From NCBI RefSeq assembly GCF_023204835.1, contig NZ_CP096270.1, positions 2,232,001 to 2,296,000 on the forward strand: 64,000 nucleotides of DNA, written 5' to 3'. Shown here piece by piece: positions 16,595 to 24,798 of this stretch. Position numbers and translations under genes: made by a program. The DNA is from Salinarchaeum laminariae (GTDB taxonomy: Archaea > Halobacteriota > Halobacteria > Halobacteriales > Salinarchaeaceae). The notes under the pieces were generated by a model. The model saw nothing but the letters and a program-made list of their open reading frames with translations, had not been told where the DNA came from and did not search any database. Every line of letters begins with the position of its first letter. The stretch's first letter is position 1.

Positions 16595-17497
16595 TCAGAT
16601 CAGATACAGTTTCGTCTGCCAGAAGTCTTCGAAGGCGTCGTCGAGTGCGGCTTCGGGTTTCCCGGAAGCGTCGACGGCTGCGCTCGCCTTGGCATCGACT
16701 CGATCGTCCAGTGCGTCCAGGGCACCTCGATCGCCCGTGAGATAGAGCGTCTCGACGTCCCGGCTCTCGAGAGCGTCCGCTGCTGCGTCGAGGTGCTCGT
16801 CGATCTGGGCGTCCCGCCTGCGCTCGAAGCGGCCCTGGGAGAAACCGCCTTTCGAGTGATCGCCCTTGACGTCGCTCTCGAACCCCTCGAAGGAGAGCCG
16901 TTCCTCGCCGCGGTATTCCCCGAGCGCGAACACGTCCGAGCGCACCAGCGCGAAGGCGAAGCTCCCGGTAGGCAGGTAGTTCGATCGGTCGACGTCGAAT
17001 GTCGCGTCCCACCTGATCTCGGAATCGGGGAGGACCGGCGGACGCAGTGCGACGCTGATCAGTCGATCCTCGTCTGCGAGTGCGATACAGGGCGCTGCCC
17101 GTTCGAGGAGCGACGTTCTGTCGCCGAACTGGTCTCGTAGCTCGTCGGGGACCGGATCCCGGACGACGGCAGTCAACGCTCCGTCGGGGGGCGCGTCGAC
17201 GCTCTGTAGCCGGTCGAGGATCCGCTCGGTCGCCCGGCGATCGAGCGTGCGCCGACCGCGGTAGGACAGCTCTCGCTCGCCGTCGCGGAGGCGATCGACG
17301 GTCCCCTCTAGCTGGGCGATCCTGTCTTCGAGATCGTTGACCTGCTCCTGGGCCGCCTGTCGGTCGGTGACGGCGTCGGCGCGCCGTCGCTTCTCCGCTT
17401 CGAGTTGCGCTTCGAGGTGCTCCTGTTGCTCGCGGGCCGCCTCGAGTTCGGACTCGAGCTCCGAGACGGTCCCGCCGCGGAGCAGCCGATCGAACAT
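16595..17497 (-). CDS. Vms1/ANKZF1-type peptidyl-tRNA hydrolase (VLRF1 family, archaeal)
   Basis: The 300-residue protein starts with a coiled coil (about residues 10-75, rich in Glu, Gln, Leu and Arg), followed by an eRF1-like domain. The segment SKGGFSQGRFERRR (215-228) matches the VLRF1 catalytic loop, in which a glutamine (Q221) does the work of the GGQ motif of release factors. The C-terminus (ALDDAFEDFWQTKLYLI) is conserved-looking. In eukaryotes Vms1/ANKZF1 releases nascent chains from stalled 60S subunits; an archaeal version suggests ribosome rescue. It stands alone, convergent with the toxin gene, and starts at 17497. The function is inferred from the family. Confidence 0.8.
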   Translation of the reverse strand: MFDRLLRGGTVSELESELEAAREQQEHLEAQLEAEKRRRADAVTDRQAAQEQVNDLEDRIAQLEGTVDRLRDGERELSYRGRRTLDRRATERILDRLQSVDAPPDGALTAVVRDPVPDELRDQFGDRTSLLERAAPCIALADEDRLISVALRPPVLPDSEIRWDATFDVDRSNYLPTGSFAFALVRSDVFALGEYRGEERLSFEGFESDVKGDHSKGGFSQGRFERRRDAQIDEHLDAAADALESRDVETLYLTGDRGALDALDDRVDAKASAAVDASGKPEAALDDAFEDFWQTKLYLI

Positions 17498-17814
17498 GGC
17501 GGAGTGCGGGACCGCGAGTCACTTCCCTGTTCCGGGCCCGACCGAGCTACGACTGCAGACTCCATCGATCATCGTGCTGTGAGAGTATCCGACCAGCATG
17601 CCCGGGAGGGGCCACCCACTTTGCCTGAGCGGCCGTCGCTCTGTGCTAGTGCGCCCCGGTCCTGCACCGGCGTGCTCGGACCTCCGCTCCAGAACCGCTG
17701 CGAGATCGCTGTACGGCCGGGTGTACGATTGCGCGCCCCAATGTACACACATTCCGAACGCCGGCTGGTGATAGACGGGTGGATTTTTCACGCTCAGACC
17801 AAAATACTGCAAGT
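17498..17814. other. intergenic interval upstream of the aldehyde dehydrogenase gene
   Basis: No gene is evident in this 317-base gap between two divergent genes. It contains the inverted repeat gtgtac/gtacac (17721-17748, arms 6 bases, 16 bases between), and a TATA-like atttttc (17783-17789) centred about 28 bases before the aldehyde dehydrogenase ATG. The middle is GC-rich, with several short reading frames that are Arg/Pro-rich and not convincing. Confidence 0.55.
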
Positions 17815-19344
17815 ATGTCGTCCCCTGGAGATACCTACGGACATTACGTCGACGGCGAGTGGATCGACGGCGCAGGATCGGAAACCTTCGACAGCGAGAA
17901 TCCGGCAACCGGAGACACGCTGGCGAGCATCCAGCGCGGCACCCCGGACGACGTGCAGGCTGCAGTAACGGCTGCCGAGGACGCCTACGAGGAGTGGCGC
18001 GCGCTCTCTTACATCGACCGCGCCGAGTACCTCTGGGACATCTACCACGAGCTTCGCGACCGGCACGAGGAGCTCGGCGAGATCGTCACCCAGGAGTGTG
18101 GCAAAGAGATTTCCGAGGGCAAAGCCGACGTCACCGAGGCCTGGCACATGGTCGAGTGGGCCGCGGGCAACGCCCGGCATCCACACGGCGACGTGATCCC
18201 CAGCGAGATCGCCGAGAAGGACGCCTACATGCGCCGGAAACCGCGGGGCGTCGTCGGCTGTATCACACCGTGGAACTTCCCGGTCGCGATTCCCTTCTGG
18301 CACATGGCAGTGGCGCTCGTCGAGGGCAACACCGTGGTCTGGAAGCCGGCCGAGCAGACGCCGTGGTGTGGCCAGGTCATCGCGGAGATGTTCGAGGACG
18401 CCGGTATCCCCGACGGCGTGTTCAACATGGTCCAGGGCTACGGCGACGCCGGGAACGCAATCGTGCAGGACGATCGCGTGCCGACGGTGTTGTTCACCGG
18501 CTCGGTGGAGGTCGGCCAGTCCATCGCCGAGGAGATCGGTGGCCAGCCCGGCCGCGACGTTGCGCTGGAGATGGGCGGCAAGAACGCCATCGTCGTGACC
18601 GAGAAGGCAGATCTCGACATCGCCGTCCACTCCGCGGTGATGAGTTCGTTCAAGACGACAGGCCAGCGTTGCGTCTCTGCCGAGCGCCTGATCGTCCACA
18701 CCGACGTCTACGACGAGTTCAAACGCCGGTTCGTCGACCTCGCCGAGTCCGTCGCCGTCGGTGATCCGCTCGACGAGGAGACGTTCATGGGACCAGCGAT
18801 CGACGAGCGACAGGTCGAGAAGGTCCACGAGTACAACGAGCTGGCACGCGAGGAGGGCGCGAACGTCCTCGTCGATCGCGCCGACCTTGCGGACGACGAG
18901 ATTCCGGACGGTCACGCGAGCGGCAACTGGGTCGGACCCTTCGTCTACGAGATCGGATACGATCCGACGCTGCGCTGTCTCAAAGAGGAAGTGTTCGGTC
19001 CCCACGTCGCGCTGGTCGAGTACGAGGGGGACATCGAGGACGCCGTCGAGATCCACAACGACGTCCCCTACGGGCTCGCCGGCGCTGTGATCTCGGAGGA
19101 CTATCGCCAGCTCAACTACTACCGCGATCACGCCGAGGCCGGGCTCGCGTACGCGAATCTCCCCTGCATCGGTGCCGAGGTCCACCTGCCCTTCGGCGGC
19201 GTCAAGAAATCGGGCAAGGGCGCGCCGAGTGCCCGCGAGGTCATCGAGTCCGTCACGGACCGGACCGCCTGGACGATGAACAACGACGAGGGCATCGCGA
19301 TGGCGCAGGGACTCTCCGCGGACATCACGACCGAGGACGACTGA
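17815..19344 (+). CDS. NAD(P)-dependent aldehyde dehydrogenase
   Basis: The 509-residue protein is a full-length ALDH. It has CITPWNFPVAIP and VWKPAEQTP in the cofactor domain, LFTGSVEVGQ, LEMGGKNA with catalytic Glu (E252), TTGQRCVSAERL with catalytic Cys (C286), and KEEVFGPHVALVEY. It oxidises an aldehyde to the acid with NAD(P). ELGGKN is usual, so EMGGKN is a minor variant. A TATA-like box 28 bases upstream supports a leaderless start (MSSPGDTYGHYVDGEW). It heads a run of metabolic genes including a 2-oxo acid decarboxylase-like enzyme that could yield the aldehyde, but each gene has its own promoter. Confidence 0.93.
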   Translation: MSSPGDTYGHYVDGEWIDGAGSETFDSENPATGDTLASIQRGTPDDVQAAVTAAEDAYEEWRALSYIDRAEYLWDIYHELRDRHEELGEIVTQECGKEISEGKADVTEAWHMVEWAAGNARHPHGDVIPSEIAEKDAYMRRKPRGVVGCITPWNFPVAIPFWHMAVALVEGNTVVWKPAEQTPWCGQVIAEMFEDAGIPDGVFNMVQGYGDAGNAIVQDDRVPTVLFTGSVEVGQSIAEEIGGQPGRDVALEMGGKNAIVVTEKADLDIAVHSAVMSSFKTTGQRCVSAERLIVHTDVYDEFKRRFVDLAESVAVGDPLDEETFMGPAIDERQVEKVHEYNELAREEGANVLVDRADLADDEIPDGHASGNWVGPFVYEIGYDPTLRCLKEEVFGPHVALVEYEGDIEDAVEIHNDVPYGLAGAVISEDYRQLNYYRDHAEAGLAYANLPCIGAEVHLPFGGVKKSGKGAPSAREVIESVTDRTAWTMNNDEGIAMAQGLSADITTEDD

Positions 19345-19392
19345 CGGGCTCTGGATTGCCCTCCCTCGGGGGCTACTGCACCGTCCCCTTCC

Positions 19393-19399
19393 TATATTT
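19393..19399 (+). promoter_or_regulatory. TATA box of the 53-residue membrane protein gene
   Basis: The sequence tatattt is centred 27 bases before the ATG at 19423. It is the expected distance for leaderless transcription and supports the reality of the small gene. Confidence 0.65.
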
Positions 19400-19422
19400 G
19401 CGCGTAGTTTGAACCAATTTCT

Positions 19423-19584
19423 ATGCGTCTCCTCCAGAACCATGCCGCCACGATACTCGCCCTCGTCCTTGCCCTCCCGGTGATTGCCTACACCATCCTC
19501 ACACCGACGAATATTCTGATCACACTCGTCCTCGCAAACGGCCTCCTCGGCATTGGAATCTGCCTCGATTATTACGTTCTGTGA
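19423..19584 (+). CDS. small two-helix membrane protein, 53 residues
   Basis: The short frame starts MRLLQNHAATILALVLALPV and is almost wholly hydrophobic. Helix one spans about residues 8-26, a PTN turn follows, and helix two spans about 30-48, ending DYYVL. Its promoter (TATA centred 27 bases before the ATG) and the lack of a leader make it a likely real gene. Codon third positions are mostly C, as in neighbouring genes. I recognise no family; a role as a small regulator or subunit of a membrane complex is possible. It lies between the aldehyde dehydrogenase and the ThDP enzyme on the same strand. Confidence 0.6.
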   Translation: MRLLQNHAATILALVLALPVIAYTILTPTNILITLVLANGLLGIGICLDYYVL

Positions 19585-19755
19585 CCGTCCATCAGACGAT
19601 GGCTCGTTTGAACAGCGTGAGTAGTGCAACCGATCAGCGTCGATGCTGCCGCATCTGTCCACTCCAGCAGGCTGAATAGCACTCTTCCGGCAGACAGTAT
19701 TGCTGAGGCCCTGTCACGCGGTACCATTTTACCCCCGTGTCGTGTTGACACGCCT

Positions 19756-21492
19756 ATGAATGAGCGGACCGGCAGCGATCTGTTCGTCGACGCGCTCGAG
19801 CGCTACGGCGTCAGCCACATTTTCGGCAACCCTGGCACCACGGAGCTGCCGATCGTCGACGCGACCGAGCGCAGCGACCTCGAGTACGTCCTGGCCGCGC
19901 ACGAGGACATCGCGACTGGGATGGCTGCCGGCTACGCGAGCACCAGGCGCTACCACGCCGACGAAGCCGGTGGTCGCGGTGGCGAACCGGGCGATCGGGC
20001 GGATCCGGCCGAGGACCGTGCGGTGCTCCCGCTGGGCGTCGCGAATCTTCACCTCGCGCCCGGGCTCGCACACGGCCTCGGGAATGTCTACGGCGCGTCC
20101 GTGGCTGGTGCGCCGCTGCTCGTGACGGCTGGCAACCACGCGCGCCATTTCGAACACGAGGAGCCACTGCTGACGGGCGATCAGGAGGCGCTCGTCGACC
20201 AGTGGACGAAGTGGTCGGCGACGGTGAAAGACGTCGAGGCGCTGCCGACGATGCTCCGGCGTGCGGTGCGGACCGCGCTTACGCCGCCGACCGGGCCGGT
20301 CTTCCTCTCGCTCCCGGTCGACGTGGCGATGGCCGAGACTGACGCTGCGATCGAGCGACTGGGCCCGATCCCGACGGCCGGTCGTGGCGACGAGGCGCAG
20401 ATTCAGCGGGCCGCGGATCTCGTGGCCGATGCCGACGACGTGGTGCTCGTGGTGGGAGACGGCATCGCGCGAAGTGGCACTGACGCGATCGACGCCGCGG
20501 TCGATCTGGCCGAGGCCGCGGGTGCGCGGGTCCACGCGGAGATCCTCGCGTCCGAGATCGATTTCCCGACCGACCACGACCAGTTCGTCTCCTACGTACC
20601 GCCCGACGAAGATCTCGCGCGGAATCTGTTGGGCGCAGACGTGCTCTGTCTCGTCGGCTGCTCGACGAACACGACGCTCACCCACCGAGAGGGACCGCTG
20701 GTGCCCAAGGAGACGACCTGCATTCACGTCGGCGACGACGCCTGGGAGCTGGGGAAGAACCAGCCGGCCGACGCCGCGGTAATCGGCGATCCCGGCGAGG
20801 TCGCGGCCCAGCTCGCCGATCGAGTGGCCGAACGCCTCGACGACGCGACGCGCGAGGAGCGTCTGACCGACGTCGCCGCGCAGAGGGAGTTCGTCGGGGC
20901 GAAGATGGACCAGATTGGCGAAGACGACGCGCCCGACGATCCTCGGGCATCGAAGGCGGCGCTCGCGGATGCGTTGGAGGCCGTCGCTGGCGACGCGTTC
21001 GTCGTCGACGAGGGCGTGACGTCGAAGTACGCGATGCTCACGCGCTGGGAGTTCGCACCCGAGCAGTACGTCTCCAACAAGGGCGGCGGTCTCGGCTACG
21101 GCCTCCCTGCATCTGTCGGCGCGGCGATCGCCGAGAGTCAGCGAGGCGATCCCCGTGACGTCGTCGGATTCGTCGCGGACGGTTCCTATCTCTACTACCC
21201 CCACTCCATCTACTCGGCAGTCCGGCAGGGCGTCGATCTGACGGTCGTCATTCCCGACAACCGCAACTACCGCATCCTGGCGGACAACGCCGCACACCTC
21301 CTCGGTGGTGAGGGCGACGACTACGAGTGGGACAGCATCCGGTTCGATCCGCCGGTGGACATCCCGACGAACGCGGAGAGTCACGGTGCAACCGGCCATC
21401 TCGTCGAGACGCCCGACGAGCTCGACGAAACGCTGCGCACGGCCTATGGCAGCGAGGGCGTCGACGTCGTGGACGTGCTGGTCCACGACTGA
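19756..21492 (+). CDS. thiamine diphosphate-dependent enzyme (acetolactate synthase / benzoylformate decarboxylase type)
   Basis: The 578-residue protein has all three ThDP domains. The Pyr domain has GVSHIFGNPGTTELP and catalytic Glu in AAHEDIATGMAAGYA (E50); the central domain has ADDVVLVVGDGIARSG; the PP domain has NKGGGLGYGLPASVGAAIA and FVADGSYLYYP...PDNRN, a GDG-type Mg/ThDP motif altered to ADG. It probably decarboxylates a 2-oxo acid or condenses one; the exact reaction is not readable. A TATA-like cattttac lies 27 bases before the ATG. The loop at residues 61-100 is Gly/Asp-rich and inserted relative to bacterial enzymes. The 3-prime end sits in a 22-bp repeat. Confidence 0.85.
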   Translation: MNERTGSDLFVDALERYGVSHIFGNPGTTELPIVDATERSDLEYVLAAHEDIATGMAAGYASTRRYHADEAGGRGGEPGDRADPAEDRAVLPLGVANLHLAPGLAHGLGNVYGASVAGAPLLVTAGNHARHFEHEEPLLTGDQEALVDQWTKWSATVKDVEALPTMLRRAVRTALTPPTGPVFLSLPVDVAMAETDAAIERLGPIPTAGRGDEAQIQRAADLVADADDVVLVVGDGIARSGTDAIDAAVDLAEAAGARVHAEILASEIDFPTDHDQFVSYVPPDEDLARNLLGADVLCLVGCSTNTTLTHREGPLVPKETTCIHVGDDAWELGKNQPADAAVIGDPGEVAAQLADRVAERLDDATREERLTDVAAQREFVGAKMDQIGEDDAPDDPRASKAALADALEAVAGDAFVVDEGVTSKYAMLTRWEFAPEQYVSNKGGGLGYGLPASVGAAIAESQRGDPRDVVGFVADGSYLYYPHSIYSAVRQGVDLTVVIPDNRNYRILADNAAHLLGGEGDDYEWDSIRFDPPVDIPTNAESHGATGHLVETPDELDETLRTAYGSEGVDVVDVLVHD

Positions 21493-21546
21493 GTGGAGGT
21501 TGGACCACGACTGAGAGGAGGTTGGACCACGACTGAGAGGAGGATC
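21481..21546. repeat. three tandem 22-bp units spanning the stop codon of the ThDP enzyme gene
   Basis: Units at 21481-21502, 21503-21524 and 21525-21546 share the pattern g(a/t)ccacgactgag(a/t)ggagg. The second and third are nearly identical, and the first contains the real last codons and stop (His-Asp-TGA). Each later unit repeats the same His-Asp-stop in frame-shifted position. This looks like recent slippage duplication of the gene end. Confidence 0.85.
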
Positions 21547-21587
21547 GACAACGCGAACATCGCGACCTTCTGCGACCTCCTCGCCGA

Positions 21588-23048
21588 CTACTCCTCTGGC
21601 ACGTCCGCTCTGACGCGCTCGCCCTCGGCCGTCTCCGGGAAAATCTTCCCGGGATTCAGCGTGTCCGTCGGATCGAGCGCTCGCTTGATCGCGCGCATGG
21701 CCTCGACGGTCACCTCGCCGTGTTCGGCCACGAGAAATTCGCGCTTGCCGAGGGCGATGCCGTGCTCGCCGGTCGCGGTGCCGCCGACGTCGATGGCGCG
21801 CTGGACGATTTCGCTGTAGAGTGCCTCGCCGCGCTCGACCTCGTCCGGATCGTCGGGATCGACGAGAACGGAGTAGTGGACGTTGCCGTCGCCCGCGTGC
21901 CCGAAACAGGGAACGAGGAGATCCTCTTCGGCGGCGCGCTCTTTCGCGTACTGGATCAGCGGACCGTACTCGCTGATCGGTACGGTGACGTCGCCGGGGT
22001 GGAGCGGTTCGAGGTCGGGATCGTAGGAGCGGACCGCGAAGGCGAGGTCCTTGCGGGCGCGCCAGAGGTCGTCCATCCGGTCGTCGTCGGCGATCTCGAA
22101 GCGCTCGACTCCGTGCGCCTCGAAGATCGACTCGCAGAATGCGATCTCTTCCTCGATTCCGTGGTCGGCGTGGAACTCGACGAAGACCATCGGCTCGTCT
22201 GGGAGGTCGGCGCCGGTGTAGGCGTTGGCCATCCGAGCGCTCTCGGCGTCGATCAGCTCGATCTTCGCCACGTCGACGCCGGACTGGACGGCGTCGGTGA
22301 CCGCTGCCGTCGCGTCGTCGAGCGTGGGGAACAGTGCGCGGCCACCGCGGATCTGTTCCGGGCGTCCGGCGAGTTCGAGCGTCGCGCTCGTCACGACGGC
22401 GAGAGTACCTTCGCTTCCGATCAGGAGGTCGCGGAGATTGTAGCCCGAGGAGGTCTTGACGGCCCTGCTTCCCGCGGTGATCACCGAGCCGTCGGCGAGC
22501 ACCGCTTCCAGTTCGAGCACCCAGTCGGCGATTTCGCCGTACTTGACCGTCTGCATCCCGCTGGCCGAGTTCGCGATCATACCACCGATCGTCGAGATGT
22601 CGCCGGAGGAGGGGAGCGGCGGGAAGAACAGGCCGTGTTCGCCGGCCGCCTCCTCGATCGCTGGACCCATCACGCCCGGCTCGACGTCGAGCTGGTGGTC
22701 CTCGGGTCGGACCTCGAGAACGCTGTCCATCCGTGTGAGGTCCATACTGATCCCGCCGTGGGCGGGGACCGGGTTCCCCTCCAGACTGGTGCCGGCAGCG
22801 TATGGCGTGACGGGAATCCCGTGCTCTGTCGCGCCCGCCAGCACAGCGGACACCTCCTCGGTCGTCTCCGGCCATACGACCGCGTCCGGTGCAGTCCCGT
22901 CGTCCGTTCCCCAGTCGGTGGCGTGGGCGTCCCGAACGTCGTCACTCGTGGTGATGGCGTCCGCTGGAAGCGCGTCCTCGAGAAAGGGTAGGTCGTGAGA
23001 CGTGTGGTCGTCGACGGCGTCATCGTCGACCGTGTCATCTGGTGGCAT
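21588..23048 (-). CDS. FAD-linked oxidase, GlcD/D-lactate dehydrogenase type
   Basis: The 486-residue protein has the PCMH-type FAD-binding domain (VVWPETTEEVSAVL, YAAGTSLEGNPVP, PPLPSSGDISTIGGMIANSASG, LIGSEGTLAVVT) and the C-terminal FAD-oxidase domain (FGHAGDGNVHYSVLV, TATGEHGIALGK). It oxidises a 2-hydroxy acid such as D-lactate or glycolate. The ATG at 23048 is used because a TTG nine codons upstream would add only MSPERVAGP. It is convergent with the ThDP enzyme gene, and its neighbour on the same strand is a TIM-barrel protein. The 2-oxo acid product could feed the ThDP enzyme, which is speculation. Confidence 0.9.
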   Translation of the reverse strand: MPPDDTVDDDAVDDHTSHDLPFLEDALPADAITTSDDVRDAHATDWGTDDGTAPDAVVWPETTEEVSAVLAGATEHGIPVTPYAAGTSLEGNPVPAHGGISMDLTRMDSVLEVRPEDHQLDVEPGVMGPAIEEAAGEHGLFFPPLPSSGDISTIGGMIANSASGMQTVKYGEIADWVLELEAVLADGSVITAGSRAVKTSSGYNLRDLLIGSEGTLAVVTSATLELAGRPEQIRGGRALFPTLDDATAAVTDAVQSGVDVAKIELIDAESARMANAYTGADLPDEPMVFVEFHADHGIEEEIAFCESIFEAHGVERFEIADDDRMDDLWRARKDLAFAVRSYDPDLEPLHPGDVTVPISEYGPLIQYAKERAAEEDLLVPCFGHAGDGNVHYSVLVDPDDPDEVERGEALYSEIVQRAIDVGGTATGEHGIALGKREFLVAEHGEVTVEAMRAIKRALDPTDTLNPGKIFPETAEGERVRADVPEE

Positions 23049-23120
23049 GGGGCCAGCCACGCGCTCCGGGGACAAGTGCGTTCGGCGAAAGCTGTACCAG
23101 TTCGATCGGTGACCGGCGAT

Positions 23121-24089
23121 TCAGGCCCAGTAGGCGTCGCCGGGCTCCGTTTCGAACACCGCACGGTCGAGGATGTCGACGGCTTTTTCGAGGCCCTCCT
23201 TGCCCGAAGTGAGCGAGTCCTCGTGTTCGATCGAGAGCGCGCCCTCGTAGCCGACCATTCGGAGCGTCGAGACGACGTCTTTCCAGTGGGACTCGCCGTG
23301 TCCGTAGCCGATCGAGCGGAACAGCCAGGAGCGGTTCGGCTCGTCCGTGTAGGCGTTCGTATCGAGCACGCCCTTCGTGCGAGCGTTGGCCTCGTAGACC
23401 TTCGTGTCCTTGGCGTGGAAGTGGTGGATAGCGTCCTCCTCTCCGAGGAGCCGGATGGCGTCGGTGACCTCGATGCCCTGCCAGTAGAGGTGGGAGGGAT
23501 CGAAGTTCGCCCCGACCCAGTCGTTCGTGGCGTTGCGGAGTCGGAGCATCCCGCTGGGTTCGTAGACCAGCATGTTGGGGTGCATCTCGATAGCGACCTT
23601 TACGTCGTGCTCGGCCGCGTGGTCGGCGATGTCCTCCCAGTAGGGGATCGCGACCTCCTCCCACTGGTACTCGTGGGCGTCGGCGTGCTCTTCGGGCCAC
23701 GGTGCGGTGATCCAGTTCGGCGTCGAGTCGCCGGGTGCACCGGCGGGGAGCCCGGAGAAGCAGGTGACGGCGTCGACGTCGAGCAGGTCCGCGAGCTCGA
23801 TGACCTCGCGAATCTCCTGATCAGCCTCGTTGGCGCGCTCATCGTCGGGGTGGATCGGATTGTTGTGCGTGGCGAGCGCGCTGATCGAGAGGTCGTACTC
23901 GGCTACGTCGTCGAGAAGCGCCTCCCGCTTTTCGGGGTCGTCTAGCAGCGCGGCTCGATTGAGATGGTCCTGCCCGGGGTAGCCACCGGCACCGAGTTCG
24001 ACGGCGCCGACGCCGAGGTCTGCGAGATACTCGAAGGCATCCGTGCGATCCTGTCCGCCGAGTGGGACGGTGAGTACGCCGATTTCCAT
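23121..24089 (-). CDS. sugar phosphate isomerase/epimerase-like TIM-barrel protein
   Basis: The 322-residue protein belongs to the AP endonuclease 2 / xylose isomerase-like superfamily. It has MEIGVLTVPLGGQ at the start, AVELGAGGYPG, AIEMHPNM and FDPSHLYWQG with metal-binding Glu, Asp and His, IHHFHAKDTK, and LSIEHED near the end. It probably isomerises or epimerises a sugar or polyol derivative. A TATA element on the minus strand (24115-24120) centred 28 bases upstream sets the ATG at 24089; a longer open frame to 24125 is not used. It is followed on the same strand by the FAD oxidase gene 72 bases downstream, so the two may be an operon. Confidence 0.85.
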   Translation of the reverse strand: MEIGVLTVPLGGQDRTDAFEYLADLGVGAVELGAGGYPGQDHLNRAALLDDPEKREALLDDVAEYDLSISALATHNNPIHPDDERANEADQEIREVIELADLLDVDAVTCFSGLPAGAPGDSTPNWITAPWPEEHADAHEYQWEEVAIPYWEDIADHAAEHDVKVAIEMHPNMLVYEPSGMLRLRNATNDWVGANFDPSHLYWQGIEVTDAIRLLGEEDAIHHFHAKDTKVYEANARTKGVLDTNAYTDEPNRSWLFRSIGYGHGESHWKDVVSTLRMVGYEGALSIEHEDSLTSGKEGLEKAVDILDRAVFETEPGDAYWA

Positions 24090-24114
24090 ACTGATCGATT
24101 CACCGAGTGCTCGG

Positions 24115-24120
24115 TTAAAG
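24115..24120 (-). promoter_or_regulatory. TATA box of the sugar epimerase-like gene
   Basis: On the minus strand ctttaa is centred 28 bases before the ATG at 24089, giving a leaderless transcript. It lies in the 87-base divergent gap shared with the lipoprotein gene. Confidence 0.65.
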
Positions 24121-24176
24121 TTCACGGGGCCGGCAGTCCCGAACCCCTTTTCTCCGGCTGGGTCGAATGCGACCCC

Positions 24177-24725
24177 GTGTCGTACCTCTCGCGCCGTCGA
24201 GTGCTGCTCGCCGGTGCGGGCCTCACTGCGACTGCTCTGGCTGGCTGCTCCGACGATAGCGGTGGGAGCAGTGACAGCGCAGACCCGGCGGCTCGCGGCC
24301 CGATCGCGATCGCCGAGCTGGTCTTCACGGCAGACCGACCGGAGGATCTCGACGAGTACCAGCTCCAGCCGTCCTCGACGTACGCCCCCGACCAGCCGAT
24401 CTGGCTCTACGCCGACTACTCCGGGATCGCCGGCGAGCCGATCGAGTCCGAGGCCGACGATAACGGATCCGGTGAGTCAACGGTCGCGATCGACCTCCAG
24501 CAGACCGTAACAGTCGAGGATCCCGATGGCTCCGTCGTGGTCGAGTCCGAGCGGACGTTCCAGGACGAGCTCGCACCCGACCAGCTCGACGGCTATTTCA
24601 CTGGCACCGAGATTCTACTCGCCGGCCGCGCTGCCGCTGGCGAGTATACGACCACGCTCTCGGTGATGGATGGGGTTTCGGAGACTCAGGCGACGAAGAC
24701 GGCGACGTTCGCCATAGAAGAGTAA
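24177..24725 (+). CDS. Tat-exported lipoprotein
   Basis: The 182-residue protein has a twin-arginine region (RRR at 6-8), a hydrophobic stretch and a lipobox LAGC (C24), then an acidic Ser/Asp/Gly linker. It should be a lipid-anchored outer-face protein. The mature part is a beta-rich domain of about 150 residues without catalytic residues that I recognise. A TATA-like ccttttct centred 27 bases before the GTG at 24177 supports this GTG as the leaderless start. It is divergent from the epimerase-like gene. The fold is unknown to me. Confidence 0.72.
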   Translation: MSYLSRRRVLLAGAGLTATALAGCSDDSGGSSDSADPAARGPIAIAELVFTADRPEDLDEYQLQPSSTYAPDQPIWLYADYSGIAGEPIESEADDNGSGESTVAIDLQQTVTVEDPDGSVVVESERTFQDELAPDQLDGYFTGTEILLAGRAAAGEYTTTLSVMDGVSETQATKTATFAIEE

Positions 24726-24798
24726 CTCAGGCGCGCGTGCCATTCCTCAAACCGGAGTGCCCGTCAGCTACTCGCCCAACTGGACTACTTGCCCGCTG

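Noticed and set aside
17794..19662. 622-codon open frame on the minus strand
   Set aside because: It is the antisense shadow of the aldehyde dehydrogenase gene, with no recognisable motif; the plus frame has complete ALDH catalytic motifs.
19729..22875. 1048-codon open frame on the minus strand
   Set aside because: It overlaps the ThDP and FAD oxidase genes in another frame and is extremely Arg/Gly-rich, as expected for a high-GC shadow of real genes.
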